A DNA stretch of 10,341 nucleotides from Victivallis vadensis. Its GTDB lineage: Bacteria > Verrucomicrobiota > Lentisphaeria > Victivallales > GWF2-50-93. Positions 1 through 7,083 of this stretch are shown here, one piece after another. The notes beneath the pieces were generated by a model, which saw only the letters and a list, made by a program, of their open reading frames with translations, did not search any database and was not told the DNA's origin. Location: NCBI GenBank assembly GCA_020718525.1, contig DYRX01000141.1, forward strand, positions 1-10,341. Reading direction: 5' to 3'. Position numbers and translations under genes: made by a program. The stretch's first letter is position 1, and each line of letters begins with the position of its first letter.

Positions 1-1
1 A

Positions 2-76
2 TTTTTTTTGGAACCAAAGACTAAAGCCGACCCAAGGATCGGGGAATTAGACCCAATTGAGATTAAAGAGACATAG
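2..76 (+). CDS. C-terminal end of an unrecognised gene (5' truncated by the window)
   Basis: One frame is open from the first bases to a TAG at 74-76 and gives 24 residues, beginning FFLEPKTKADP and ending IEIKET. The tail is rich in K, E, D and P, which suits a real, soluble C-terminus, and no stop interrupts it. It is too short to assign a family or to exclude a chance frame. No terminator-like hairpin with a T-run follows it, and the next gene starts about 240 nt downstream on the same strand. I call it on frame and composition alone. Confidence 0.35.
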   Translation, partial: FFLEPKTKADPRIGELDPIEIKET

Positions 77-193
77 TATCGTTATTTAGGAAACAGGACA
101 CTAGAAATATTTACCTCGTTCAAAAACGCAAGAGATCCGAAGCTCTGTGATTCTTCAGTGGCACTTTTTTGCAATTTTTAACGATCTCGCGGA

Positions 194-207
194 TTCAGAT
201 GTCTGAA
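194..207. repeat. 14-bp palindrome, candidate operator
   Basis: TTCAGA-TG-TCTGAA is a perfect inverted repeat with 6-bp arms and a 2-nt centre. The half-site words recur just downstream: TGTCTGAA at 243-250 and GATTCAG at 267-273. The palindrome lies upstream of the aminotransferase and touches the -35 position of the promoter proposed here. A dimeric repressor or activator site is a plausible reading, but no regulator is encoded in the window. Confidence 0.35.
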
Positions 208-231
208 CGTGTTAGATTTTGATGATATATT
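203..231 (+). promoter_or_regulatory. Possible sigma-70-type promoter for the aminotransferase gene
   Basis: TATATT at 226-231 matches five of six bases of the -10 consensus. CTGAAC at 203-208 is a weak -35 (three of six bases) at 17-nt spacing. The leader to the TTG start would be about 80 nt. The -35 overlaps the right arm of the 194-207 palindrome, so binding there could block polymerase. This is inferred from sequence match only, and the region is AT-rich enough for a chance -10. Confidence 0.28.
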
Positions 232-307
232 GGAAATCACCTTGTCTGAAATTCAAATTGGGCTTAGATTCAGGGTGGAGCTCATGCAATTACGGAAGGA
301 ATAAAAA

Positions 308-313
308 GGGGAG
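308..313 (+). promoter_or_regulatory. Ribosome binding site GGGGAG supporting a TTG start
   Basis: GGGGAG lies 6 nt before the TTG at 320-322, inside an A-rich stretch. The first ATG codons in this frame occur well into the conserved part of the protein. The Shine-Dalgarno position is therefore what supports TTG as the start codon. Confidence 0.6.
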
Positions 314-319
314 ACTGAT

Positions 320-1693
320 TTGAAAAAAAATAGCAAGACCCAGTTTGCCGGGAACATTGAGAAGATCGAAACTGCCAGAGCTTTGCTCAGAAAGACGGAC
401 CGATCGGAAGCCGAGGAGAAGGAGCTGGCCTCGATTGACAAGTCGCTCACGGACTTTGCGTCACAGCACATACTCAGGCAGTTCGGATCGAAGCTGGACT
501 TCACTGTAGTGTATGACGTCCCGGAATTCGGCAAGGTTCTCACGCGGAACGGTCTGGTGGAGGATCTTGGCGCATTTCATCTCGGGGCGGTCTCCTGGAG
601 CGGCGACGTCCGCGCCGAGGCAAACATGTTCAAAATTCCCTACGAGCTCATGGACTACCATGTTTCGCAGATTGACAACATCATGCATACCGACGCAATT
701 CTTTTCGCCTCCAAGCTGATGGACGTCTCTGGAATGGAGATGGTCGGCTTCGGCCTCAGCGGGAGCGGTGCCGTGGACCTCGCCCTCAAGATCGCGCTCC
801 AGTTCCACAAGAACGAGGAGGAGCGCAAGAAATGCGGATTCATTGCCATAAGGAATGCCTACCATGGATCAATATCAACCAACTTGCACCTTGTCAAGCT
901 CGATCACAACATACACAACATGAACCTGCGCCTTTCTCTGTTTCCAAATCCCGCGACAAACTCCAAATGGTACAGAAAATTCGAATCGCATGTGAAGAGG
1001 CACAAGGGACTGATCGCTGGAGTGATCGCCGAGCCTGTCATGTTTTCGAGCGGAGTCCATGACATAATCGAGGCGCTGAGGACAATTTCAGACATTGCAC
1101 GGGAAAACGAGTTTCTCGTGATATTCGACGAAGTCGTAACGGCATACGCAAAGACAGGCAAAATGTTCGCATTCGAGCACCTGACCGAAAAATACGGCAG
1201 AGAGTACAAGCCGGACATTGTGACAATGGCTAAGAACATCACTAGAGGGGCGGAGAGCCTTTCGGTTGTCATGCTTGGAAAAAAGGTAGCAGAAGGGGTC
1301 AGAAGCTTCGAGGAATATTTCTACGGCTTCACGATGGGCGGGGCGCGGCGCGCCTGCCGCTGGGCTCTCGACGAGCTTCTGCTCATGGAGGAGAAGGATG
1401 CGCCGCGCATGGCGGAGGAGCTTGGGCGTCACATTATGCGGAGGCTTAAGCCGCTTGAGCATGAAGGACTTGTGCGCCAAGTTCGCGGGCGCGGAATCCT
1501 CATTGGAATACAGCTTCACTCGCCGGAGCAGACCAGGAAGGTCAATTCATCACTCATGCGGGACGGCTGGGCACCCTACACCGACAACGATCCCAAGAGC
1601 GGATGCGACTACATCAATCCGCTCTTCATGTTCAACGATCCGCCGGAGCGGGTTGACCGTTTTGCGGAATCATTGAGACGCGCTATCGGCTGA
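320..1693 (+). CDS. Class III PLP-dependent aminotransferase, substrate unknown
   Basis: The 457-residue product has the fold-type I, class III aminotransferase signature. YHG at 181-183 carries the aromatic residue and His that sit near the cofactor. FDEVV at 269-273 has Asp270 to pair with the pyridine nitrogen. Lys305, in PDIVTMAKN, is the expected Schiff-base lysine. Thr338 sits where the partner subunit's phosphate-binding Thr normally lies, and RGRG at 389-392 contains the Arg often used for the substrate carboxylate. Known members transfer amino groups between an amine or amino acid and a keto acid, or isomerise glutamate semialdehyde, in the cytoplasm. Length is normal for the family. 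Two features are unusual: the common SGSEA element reads SGSGA at 147-151, and a charged helical stretch of about 70 residues precedes the conserved domain. The start is TTG with a good ribosome binding site. The gene stands alone and converges on the phosphofructokinase. The family is secure, but the substrate cannot be predicted. Confidence 0.9.
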   Translation: MKKNSKTQFAGNIEKIETARALLRKTDRSEAEEKELASIDKSLTDFASQHILRQFGSKLDFTVVYDVPEFGKVLTRNGLVEDLGAFHLGAVSWSGDVRAEANMFKIPYELMDYHVSQIDNIMHTDAILFASKLMDVSGMEMVGFGLSGSGAVDLALKIALQFHKNEEERKKCGFIAIRNAYHGSISTNLHLVKLDHNIHNMNLRLSLFPNPATNSKWYRKFESHVKRHKGLIAGVIAEPVMFSSGVHDIIEALRTISDIARENEFLVIFDEVVTAYAKTGKMFAFEHLTEKYGREYKPDIVTMAKNITRGAESLSVVMLGKKVAEGVRSFEEYFYGFTMGGARRACRWALDELLLMEEKDAPRMAEELGRHIMRRLKPLEHEGLVRQVRGRGILIGIQLHSPEQTRKVNSSLMRDGWAPYTDNDPKSGCDYINPLFMFNDPPERVDRFAESLRRAIG

Positions 1694-1706
1694 GCTGTAG
1701 CTTCAG
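1690..1706. terminator. Small hairpin across two convergent stop codons
   Basis: CTGAGC-TGTA-GCTTCAG can pair as a 6-bp stem with one bulged T and a 4-nt loop. It covers the TGA of the aminotransferase (1691-1693) and the TGA of the phosphofructokinase on the opposite strand (1703-1705). No U-run follows on either strand, so intrinsic termination is doubtful. Part of the symmetry comes simply from two facing TGA codons. Confidence 0.2.
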
Positions 1707-2995
1707 ACAAAATTTGGCTGGTTTGTCATTGCGACGAGGCTCTTCCAGACTTGGCCTGTCGTGTCAACTTTTTTTCTTTCCCTTGTGGCAAGATCAATTG
1801 GGACATGGGTGAACTCGAAATGCTTGAGTCCCACGAGCATGTCGGTGAATCCCGCCATCGCCGCATGCACCGCGTTTTCCGCGAGAAGCACGCAAAATAC
1901 GGCATCCGTCCCTTCCGCTTCGACCCCTCTTATTAGATATGTCGGATCAAAATATTTTATTGAAAGCTCGAAGTTTTTCGATTTGGCGTACGAGACGATT
2001 CTATCCTTTAGATAGAGGCCGATGTTGTTGTGGAGGGTGTTTCCAGACACGTCCTTGCGCTGTTCCGCTCCGGCAAAGAAATTCTGCCCTGCACCCTCGG
2101 AGACGATTATCACCGCGTGCTGTTTTCGGTCGAGGCGCTGGAGGAGGTGCTCAAGGAAGCCGTTCTTTCCGTCGAGCGCAAAGTTGATCTCCGGGATGAA
2201 GCAGTAGTTCACGTTTGTATTTGCCAGCGCCGCCGCGACAGCGATGAAGCCGCTGTCCCTTCCCATCACATGAATGAGGCCGACTCCGTTGAAGGCGCCT
2301 TTCGCCTCGTTGTGGGCGGCGCTTATGACAGTGTCCGTCTTGTAGATGGCGGTCTCGAAGCCGAAAGTCTTGTCAACCATGGAAATATCGTTGTCAATTG
2401 TCTTTGGAATGCCAATCACGCTGATGGGCAGTTTTCTGTGCAGGATTTCCTGCGCCAGCTTGTGCGCGCATTTGAGAGTGCCGTCTCCGCCGATGCAGAA
2501 AAGAATGTTGATGTTCATCGCGATCAGGGAATCCACCATCGTGTTTATGTCCTGCGGACCTCTGGAGGATCCAAGTATTGTCCCGCCCTGCGTGTGTATT
2601 TCGTCAACGACGTCCGGATCGAGGACAACCGGAAGTAGTCCGTAGTCAGGCACAAGCCCTCTGTAGCCATACTTGAGACCATATACTTTTTTGACTCCGT
2701 AGCTCTGGCAGAGAGTGTTTACAACTCCCTTGATGACATCGTTAATACCTGGGCAGAGTCCGCCTGCAGTGAGTATGGCGGCGATGGAGTTTGCCGGATT
2801 GTGAAAGATTTTGGCTCTTGGTCCCGCCTTGTCCATGGCAAGAATGGAGCCCTTGCTTTTGTATTCTTCGATGATCTTCACCGGATCGTTGTTGAAGACT
2901 ATCTTCGATTCGTCCGATTCGAAAATTCTCTCCGAGATTGGCGACTGGAACCTTGGCGAGCCGACTTTCGATATTTTGAAATCGCTGTTCTCCAT
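1703..2995 (-). CDS. pfkA: 6-phosphofructokinase, probably ATP-dependent (plant/trypanosome-like group)
   Basis: The 430-residue cytoplasmic enzyme phosphorylates fructose 6-phosphate to fructose 1,6-bisphosphate in glycolysis. Motifs run in family order: LTAGGLCPGIN (75-85) for the phosphate donor, GGDGT (169-173), PKTIDND (197-203) with catalytic-base candidate Asp201, MGRDSG (244-249) for substrate, and a late DPTYLIRG element. Glycine after GGD, as in E. coli Gly104, points to ATP; pyrophosphate enzymes have Asp there. The Lys in PKT, where E. coli has Gly124, is shared by pyrophosphate enzymes and by ATP enzymes of trypanosomes, plants and spirochaetes, so ATP is likely but unproven. I start at the ATG at 2993-2995, preceded by CAGGAG, not at upstream in-frame codons that would add a non-conserved 38-residue extension. 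It is divergent from the ABC operon and convergent with the aminotransferase. Confidence 0.93.
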   Translation of the reverse strand: MENSDFKISKVGSPRFQSPISERIFESDESKIVFNNDPVKIIEEYKSKGSILAMDKAGPRAKIFHNPANSIAAILTAGGLCPGINDVIKGVVNTLCQSYGVKKVYGLKYGYRGLVPDYGLLPVVLDPDVVDEIHTQGGTILGSSRGPQDINTMVDSLIAMNINILFCIGGDGTLKCAHKLAQEILHRKLPISVIGIPKTIDNDISMVDKTFGFETAIYKTDTVISAAHNEAKGAFNGVGLIHVMGRDSGFIAVAAALANTNVNYCFIPEINFALDGKNGFLEHLLQRLDRKQHAVIIVSEGAGQNFFAGAEQRKDVSGNTLHNNIGLYLKDRIVSYAKSKNFELSIKYFDPTYLIRGVEAEGTDAVFCVLLAENAVHAAMAGFTDMLVGLKHFEFTHVPIDLATRERKKVDTTGQVWKSLVAMTNQPNFV

Positions 2996-3112
2996 TTGGA
3001 CAAACTCCTGATTTTTCCGTTTCCAGATCCGAGCATGAAAGCGCATGTGACAAGATTTTTCTGAATATAGTTTTATTTTTTCCGAATAACAGGCTATCTT
3101 GCTGAACAATCA
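2996..3112. promoter_or_regulatory. Divergent intergenic region between phosphofructokinase and ABC operon
   Basis: This 117-nt AT-rich gap must hold the start signals of both flanking units. For the minus strand, TATATT (plus-strand 3064-3069) is a five-of-six -10. It pairs with a weak CTGTTA -35 at 3087-3092 with 17-nt spacing. For the plus strand only a poor TATCTT at 3095-3100 with TTTATT at 3072-3077 is visible, which would leave a leader of roughly 10 nt or less. The assignments are tentative. Confidence 0.35.
3005..3010 (-). promoter_or_regulatory. Ribosome binding site CAGGAG that fixes the phosphofructokinase start
   Basis: On the minus strand CAGGAG lies 9 nt before the ATG at 2993-2995. 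It favours that ATG over upstream in-frame candidates reaching 3109, whose extra residues do not resemble the family. Confidence 0.6.
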
Positions 3113-4957
3113 ATGAAAAATGTCATTAAAGAGGGAAATCTTTCTCAAGCAAAGATACTGCGGCGGCTTTTCGCTCTCGCCTGGCGCTACCGTGCCGGCT
3201 GTGCAAAGGCGCTTCTTCTGCAGGCTCTGATCCTGTGCGTGACGCTCTGGGGTCTCGCCCTAACGGGAGCCGGGATTGACTTCATAAGAAAACAGCTTGA
3301 TGCTTCGGCGAAAGCTCCAGTCTGGCCGCTGGGACTGAATCCGCCACCGGATTGGGGCTTTGTCCAGGTGCTTTTCGCCATATCAGCCTTCATCCTTTCT
3401 ATGGCGGTGCTGAAATCGCTCCTCTCCTATTCATATAGCATTACCATGGTCAAATTTCTTCAGCGCGGGCTCGTCGTTGACATACGTTCCAAGGTTTACG
3501 ACAGGCTTCAGGAGATGAGCTTCCGCTTTTTCGATTCGCAAAGTTCCGGAACGCTCATCAACCGTGTCACCAGCGACGTGCAGGCTCTCAGGCTTTTCAT
3601 AGACGGAGTCCTTATTCAATGCGTCATTATCTCGGTTTCACTCGCCGTCTATATGACATACATGGTTTCGATCAATCCGAAGCTCACTCTGGCGTGCATG
3701 GCGACAATCCCAATAATTTGCGCTCTCTCTTTGGGTGTTTCTCTCTTTCTCCGAAAGGCGTACAGGAAAGGCAGGGAGCTTGCAGACGCGATGATACTCC
3801 TGCTGTGCGAACGGGTGCAGGGGATCCATGTGGTGAAGGGATTTGCCCGCGAAGAGGAGGAGCTGAAGCTTCTCGAGGAGGGCAACGACAAGATGCGCGA
3901 CCAGAAGCTCTCGATGATAAAGATTCTGACAGCTTTTCCGCCAGCAGTCGAGCTCTGCACCCAGACCGGCGTCGCGATACTCCTCGCATATGGCGGATAT
4001 CTTGTTGTCGGAAACGAGCTTGCGCTTGGAACTGGTCTGATTGTCTTTCTTGGCCTGCTTCAGAGATTTTCAGGGCAAGTTCATGCAGTCACCGGAATAA
4101 TTGACAACGTCCAGCAGAGCATCACTGCGGCTGGCAGAGTCTTCGATCTTCTGGAAACAAAGGCGGAAATTGTGAGCCCACCAAATCCGATCAAAATTGG
4201 ACGCATGCGCGGAGAAGTCGAGTTTAAAAATGTGTTTTTCACGCATGGAGGCGAAAGCCATGCGCTGAGCGATATATCCTTCGTCGCTAAGACCGGGCAG
4301 ACGGTGGGCGTGCTCGGAAGCACAGGCTCCGGAAAAAGCACGCTTCTCAGCCTGATCCCAAGGTTTTACGACGTGAGCTCCGGCGCTGTTCTGCTCGACG
4401 GAGAAGATCTGCGCAACTACGATCTCATAGACTTGCGCAGGCAGGTCGGAATAGTCTTTCAGGAGAGTTTTCTCTTCAGCAACACGATTGCGGCAAACAT
4501 CTCCTTCGGCAAGCCGGATGCGACGATGGAGCAAATCGTAGAAGCCGCCAAAACTGCGTGCGCCGACGAATTCATTGTCAAAATGAGCAATGGCTACTCG
4601 ACAGTGATCGGCGAGTCTGGAATTGATCTTTCCGGAGGACAGCGCCAGAGGCTCGCGCTCGCCAGAGCCATACTCTCAAATCCACCCATACTCCTGCTGG
4701 ACGATCCGATGGCGGCACTGGACTCCCAGACCGAAAAGGAGATCCTCGAAGGTCTCGAGGGCGCGGTGAAAGGAAGAACCACATTCCTGGTATCGCACAG
4801 GATCAACGTCCTGAAAAGAACGGATTTCATCATAGTTCTTCATGATGGTAGAATTGCCCAGACCGGAACTCATGCCGAGCTGATGGGGCAGAAGGGGCAC
4901 TACCGGAGGGCGGCCAGGATACAGACCGAGATTGTTGTCGGAAAGGTGATTGCATGA
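3113..4957 (+). CDS. ABC half-exporter, degenerate-site subunit
   Basis: The 614-residue inner-membrane protein has a six-helix type I exporter domain (about residues 30-320) fused to a nucleotide-binding domain (about 365-600). ATPase motifs are Walker A GSTGSGKST (402-410), Q-loop Gln450, a consensus LSGGQ signature (506-510), Walker B ending in Asp530, and H-loop His562. Two ATP-site residues are altered: Asp531 replaces the catalytic Glu after Walker B (DDP instead of DEA), and His378 sits where the A-loop Tyr is expected. This pattern is known from the degenerate-site subunit of heterodimeric exporters such as TM287/288, BmrCD and TAP. It overlaps the next gene by 4 nt (ATGA), so the two should be co-translated and pair. 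Substrate is unknown; lipids, drugs or peptides are all possible. No clear Shine-Dalgarno precedes the ATG, so the exact start is less sure than the gene. Confidence 0.92.
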   Translation: MKNVIKEGNLSQAKILRRLFALAWRYRAGCAKALLLQALILCVTLWGLALTGAGIDFIRKQLDASAKAPVWPLGLNPPPDWGFVQVLFAISAFILSMAVLKSLLSYSYSITMVKFLQRGLVVDIRSKVYDRLQEMSFRFFDSQSSGTLINRVTSDVQALRLFIDGVLIQCVIISVSLAVYMTYMVSINPKLTLACMATIPIICALSLGVSLFLRKAYRKGRELADAMILLLCERVQGIHVVKGFAREEEELKLLEEGNDKMRDQKLSMIKILTAFPPAVELCTQTGVAILLAYGGYLVVGNELALGTGLIVFLGLLQRFSGQVHAVTGIIDNVQQSITAAGRVFDLLETKAEIVSPPNPIKIGRMRGEVEFKNVFFTHGGESHALSDISFVAKTGQTVGVLGSTGSGKSTLLSLIPRFYDVSSGAVLLDGEDLRNYDLIDLRRQVGIVFQESFLFSNTIAANISFGKPDATMEQIVEAAKTACADEFIVKMSNGYSTVIGESGIDLSGGQRQRLALARAILSNPPILLLDDPMAALDSQTEKEILEGLEGAVKGRTTFLVSHRINVLKRTDFIIVLHDGRIAQTGTHAELMGQKGHYRRAARIQTEIVVGKVIA

Positions 4958-6768
4958 AAGAAGTGAAGCAGATTGGCATATCCCACGCGAACAGGGACCA
5001 TTTCAGGGATGTCAAAATACGCCCCATTGACCATGCGATATTCGCAAGGATATTTTCCTACTCGAAGCCTTACGCCTTCAAAAGAAACATCCTCATCGTC
5101 CTGGTGCTCATGCGCGCAGTCCAGTTGCCTGTGCTCACCTGGATGATCGGCGCAGTCATTGACGGTCCGATTGTCAGCAAAGATCTAAGGGGGCTGACTC
5201 TGTGGATTGCATCTTTCATTTTGTTCAGCCTCTTCACCCAGATTTGCTTTCACTACAGAAGCAGGCTCTCGCAGGAGCTCGGAGAAAATGTGATTCACGA
5301 CATCAGGCAGGACATGCTTAAAAAGCTGATTTCGATGCCAATGGGCTACTTCAGCAAAACAAGGCTTGGGACTATAATCAGCAGGTTCAGCACGGACACT
5401 GAAGCGGTCAGGGTTGGAATTCAAAGCGTCGTCTTTGTGAGCCTCGTGCAGTTCGGGAACATGGTGATCGCGGCAATCATGATGGCATACTACGACATGC
5501 CGCTATTTCTTGTCGTCATGGCGGTCGCTCCGGTAATCTGGGCGATGAACCGCCATTTCAGGCTGAGGCTCATCCACGCCTACCGCCAGGTGCAGGAAAG
5601 CTTCAGTAGAGTCTCGGCTTCTGTTGTAGAATCCATCAGGGGAATCAAGGTCATACAGGGGCATTCGAGAGAAAAGCTCAACGCCAAGCTTTTCAGAGAA
5701 CTCCTTCTTGATCATTCTGGCTACAACATCAAAGTCACGGAAACTGAAGCTGTATTCCTTCCACTGCTCGAACTGAACAGCCAGTTTTTCCTATCGGCTC
5801 TGATCATTATCGGTGGCTGGAGGGCGATCATGCCGGATGGCGGAATCACCATTGGAACCTTGATACAGTTCCTTTTCCTGTCCAATTTCTTCTTCGAGCC
5901 CATACAGCACCTCGCCACCCAATACAACAACGCGCTCACAGCCATGGCGGGCGCCGAGCGCGTCTTCGCGTTTCTCGACATGAAGCCCGACTGGAGCGAA
6001 AAAGAGGACACCATGGAGCTTGAAACGCTCAAAGGCGAGGTCGAATTCGACAATGTCTGTTTCTCATACAAGGAAGGCAAGCGCGCCCTCGACGGAGTCA
6101 GCTTCAAAGCCTCTCCCGGTCAGACAATCGCCCTCGTCGGCCAGACCGGGGGCGGAAAAACCACAATCACAAATTTGATCGCGAAATTCTACATCCCGGA
6201 TTCCGGAAGGATTCTGATTGACGGCAGAGACATACTGGAGATAAAGGCGTCAAGCCTCAGAAAGCACCTCGGAATTGTCCTTCAGATGAACTTCCTCTTC
6301 ACCGGAACTGTCATTGAAAACATCATCGTAGGGAAACCCGGAGCGACAGAGGAAGAGGCTATTCTAGCTGTGAAGAAACTCGACTGCCTGGACATCATCG
6401 AATCGCTTCCTGACGGATTCCGCACGAAAGTCGGAGAAAACGGCGTAGGTCTCTCTCTCGGACAGCGCCAGATCATATGCTTCAGCCGCGCGATGCTCGC
6501 GGATCCGACAATATTCATCCTCGATGAGGCGACAAGCTCGATTGACTCCGTCACCGAGCAGAAACTGCAGAACGCCCTCGCTAAGCTTGTCGCGAACAGG
6601 ACAAGCTTCATTGTAGCGCACAGGCTCAGCACAATACGGAATGCAAATCTTCTTCTCGTGCTGGAAAACGGCAGAATTGTCGAGACCGGCACCCATTCTC
6701 AACTTCTCGAAAAAAATGGGACTTACGCGGCTCTCCACAAGGAATTCACCATATCTCACGAAATATGA
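4954..6768 (+). CDS. ABC half-exporter, catalytic-site subunit
   Basis: This 604-residue partner has the same layout: six predicted membrane helices in about residues 45-320, then an ATPase domain. It has A-loop Tyr372, Walker A GQTGGGKTT (396-404), Q-loop Gln444, Walker B with Asp524 and the normal catalytic Glu525 (DEATSSID), and His556. Its signature is altered to LSLGQ (500-504), losing the first Gly. In a head-to-tail dimer this places LSLGQ against the altered Walker B site of the upstream subunit, and that subunit's intact LSGGQ against this one's intact Walker site. That gives one degenerate and one hydrolysing site. The start ATG overlaps the upstream TGA, with AAAGGTG 6 nt before it as ribosome binding site. 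Homodimer function seems unlikely given how well the defects complement. The transported substrate cannot be read from sequence. Confidence 0.93.
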   Translation: MKEVKQIGISHANRDHFRDVKIRPIDHAIFARIFSYSKPYAFKRNILIVLVLMRAVQLPVLTWMIGAVIDGPIVSKDLRGLTLWIASFILFSLFTQICFHYRSRLSQELGENVIHDIRQDMLKKLISMPMGYFSKTRLGTIISRFSTDTEAVRVGIQSVVFVSLVQFGNMVIAAIMMAYYDMPLFLVVMAVAPVIWAMNRHFRLRLIHAYRQVQESFSRVSASVVESIRGIKVIQGHSREKLNAKLFRELLLDHSGYNIKVTETEAVFLPLLELNSQFFLSALIIIGGWRAIMPDGGITIGTLIQFLFLSNFFFEPIQHLATQYNNALTAMAGAERVFAFLDMKPDWSEKEDTMELETLKGEVEFDNVCFSYKEGKRALDGVSFKASPGQTIALVGQTGGGKTTITNLIAKFYIPDSGRILIDGRDILEIKASSLRKHLGIVLQMNFLFTGTVIENIIVGKPGATEEEAILAVKKLDCLDIIESLPDGFRTKVGENGVGLSLGQRQIICFSRAMLADPTIFILDEATSSIDSVTEQKLQNALAKLVANRTSFIVAHRLSTIRNANLLLVLENGRIVETGTHSQLLEKNGTYAALHKEFTISHEI

Positions 6769-6780
6769 TCTTTCCTTGGG

Positions 6781-6870
6781 GCGTTTCAGGAAATAGGCTG
6801 GTTTACACAGAGAAACGGCTCACGTCGGCGATCACAGGATCATCGCCCTGATTCAAGATCTCTGAAACGC
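6781..6870. repeat. Nested inverted repeat downstream of the ABC operon
   Basis: GCGTTTCAG (6781-6789) is exactly complementary to CTGAAACGC (6862-6870). Inside, GGCGAT (6827-6832) pairs with ATCGCC (6842-6847) around a 9-nt loop. A transcript leaving the exporter operon could fold with a 9-bp outer and 6-bp inner stem. There is no U-run, so it is not a standard intrinsic terminator. It may act as a 3' stabilising structure, a factor-dependent stop, or a mobile-element remnant. Confidence 0.4.
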
Positions 6871-6919
6871 TTACCATCTCTCAGGATATTTCTACTTCTG
6901 GGCGTTCTCGTAAGTCAAT

Positions 6920-7006
6920 CTAATCCCGGTCTTCCTCGAAATACTCTGCGGCTGTTTTACCGTTTATTTTCTTCAGGGATTTGATGTTCTTCGAGAAAAA
7001 TGAAAA
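6920..7006 (-). pseudogene. Possible remnant of a coding sequence (28 codons plus stop)
   Basis: On the minus strand a frame free of stops reads FSFFSKNIKSLKKINGK, then TAAEYFEEDRD and TAG at 6920-6922. Upstream in the same frame is a TGA (7007-7009), and no start codon with a ribosome binding site serves it. The KINGKTAAEYF pattern loosely recalls the C-terminal tails of transposases and integrases, but that likeness is weak and from memory. It could equally be a chance frame. Confidence 0.2.
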
Positions 7007-7025
7007 TCATATTGTCAAATCATAG

Positions 7026-7083
7026 GTACTGTCCGAATGTTTTCCGGAAGAGCCAAGAAGACATTTATTTCCGGGACAGGCAC
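7026..7083. repeat. Imperfect inverted repeat with CTGTCC/GGACAG ends
   Basis: GTACTGTCC at 7026-7034 faces GGACAGGCAC at 7074-7083. CTGTCC (7029-7034) and GGACAG (7074-7079) pair perfectly. Inner words AATGT (7036-7040) and ACATT (7061-7065) can also pair, and a TTCCGGAA palindrome lies at 7042-7049. The element ends about 100 nt before the secreted-protein gene. It resembles a small REP-like or miniature mobile element, but a single copy in one window cannot establish that. Confidence 0.35.

Noticed and set aside
461..865. A 134-codon minus-strand frame inside the aminotransferase
   Set aside because: It is antisense to strongly conserved aminotransferase codons and has no family resemblance or ribosome binding site; it is a shadow frame.
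2030..2638. A 202-codon plus-strand frame opposite the phosphofructokinase
   Set aside because: It lies wholly antisense to the GGDGT/PKTIDND region. Its openness follows from codon bias on the other strand.
2996..3109. N-terminal extension of the phosphofructokinase by 38 residues
   Set aside because: The added residues are not family-like, the upstream starts lack a ribosome binding site, and CAGGAG clearly serves the ATG at 2993-2995.
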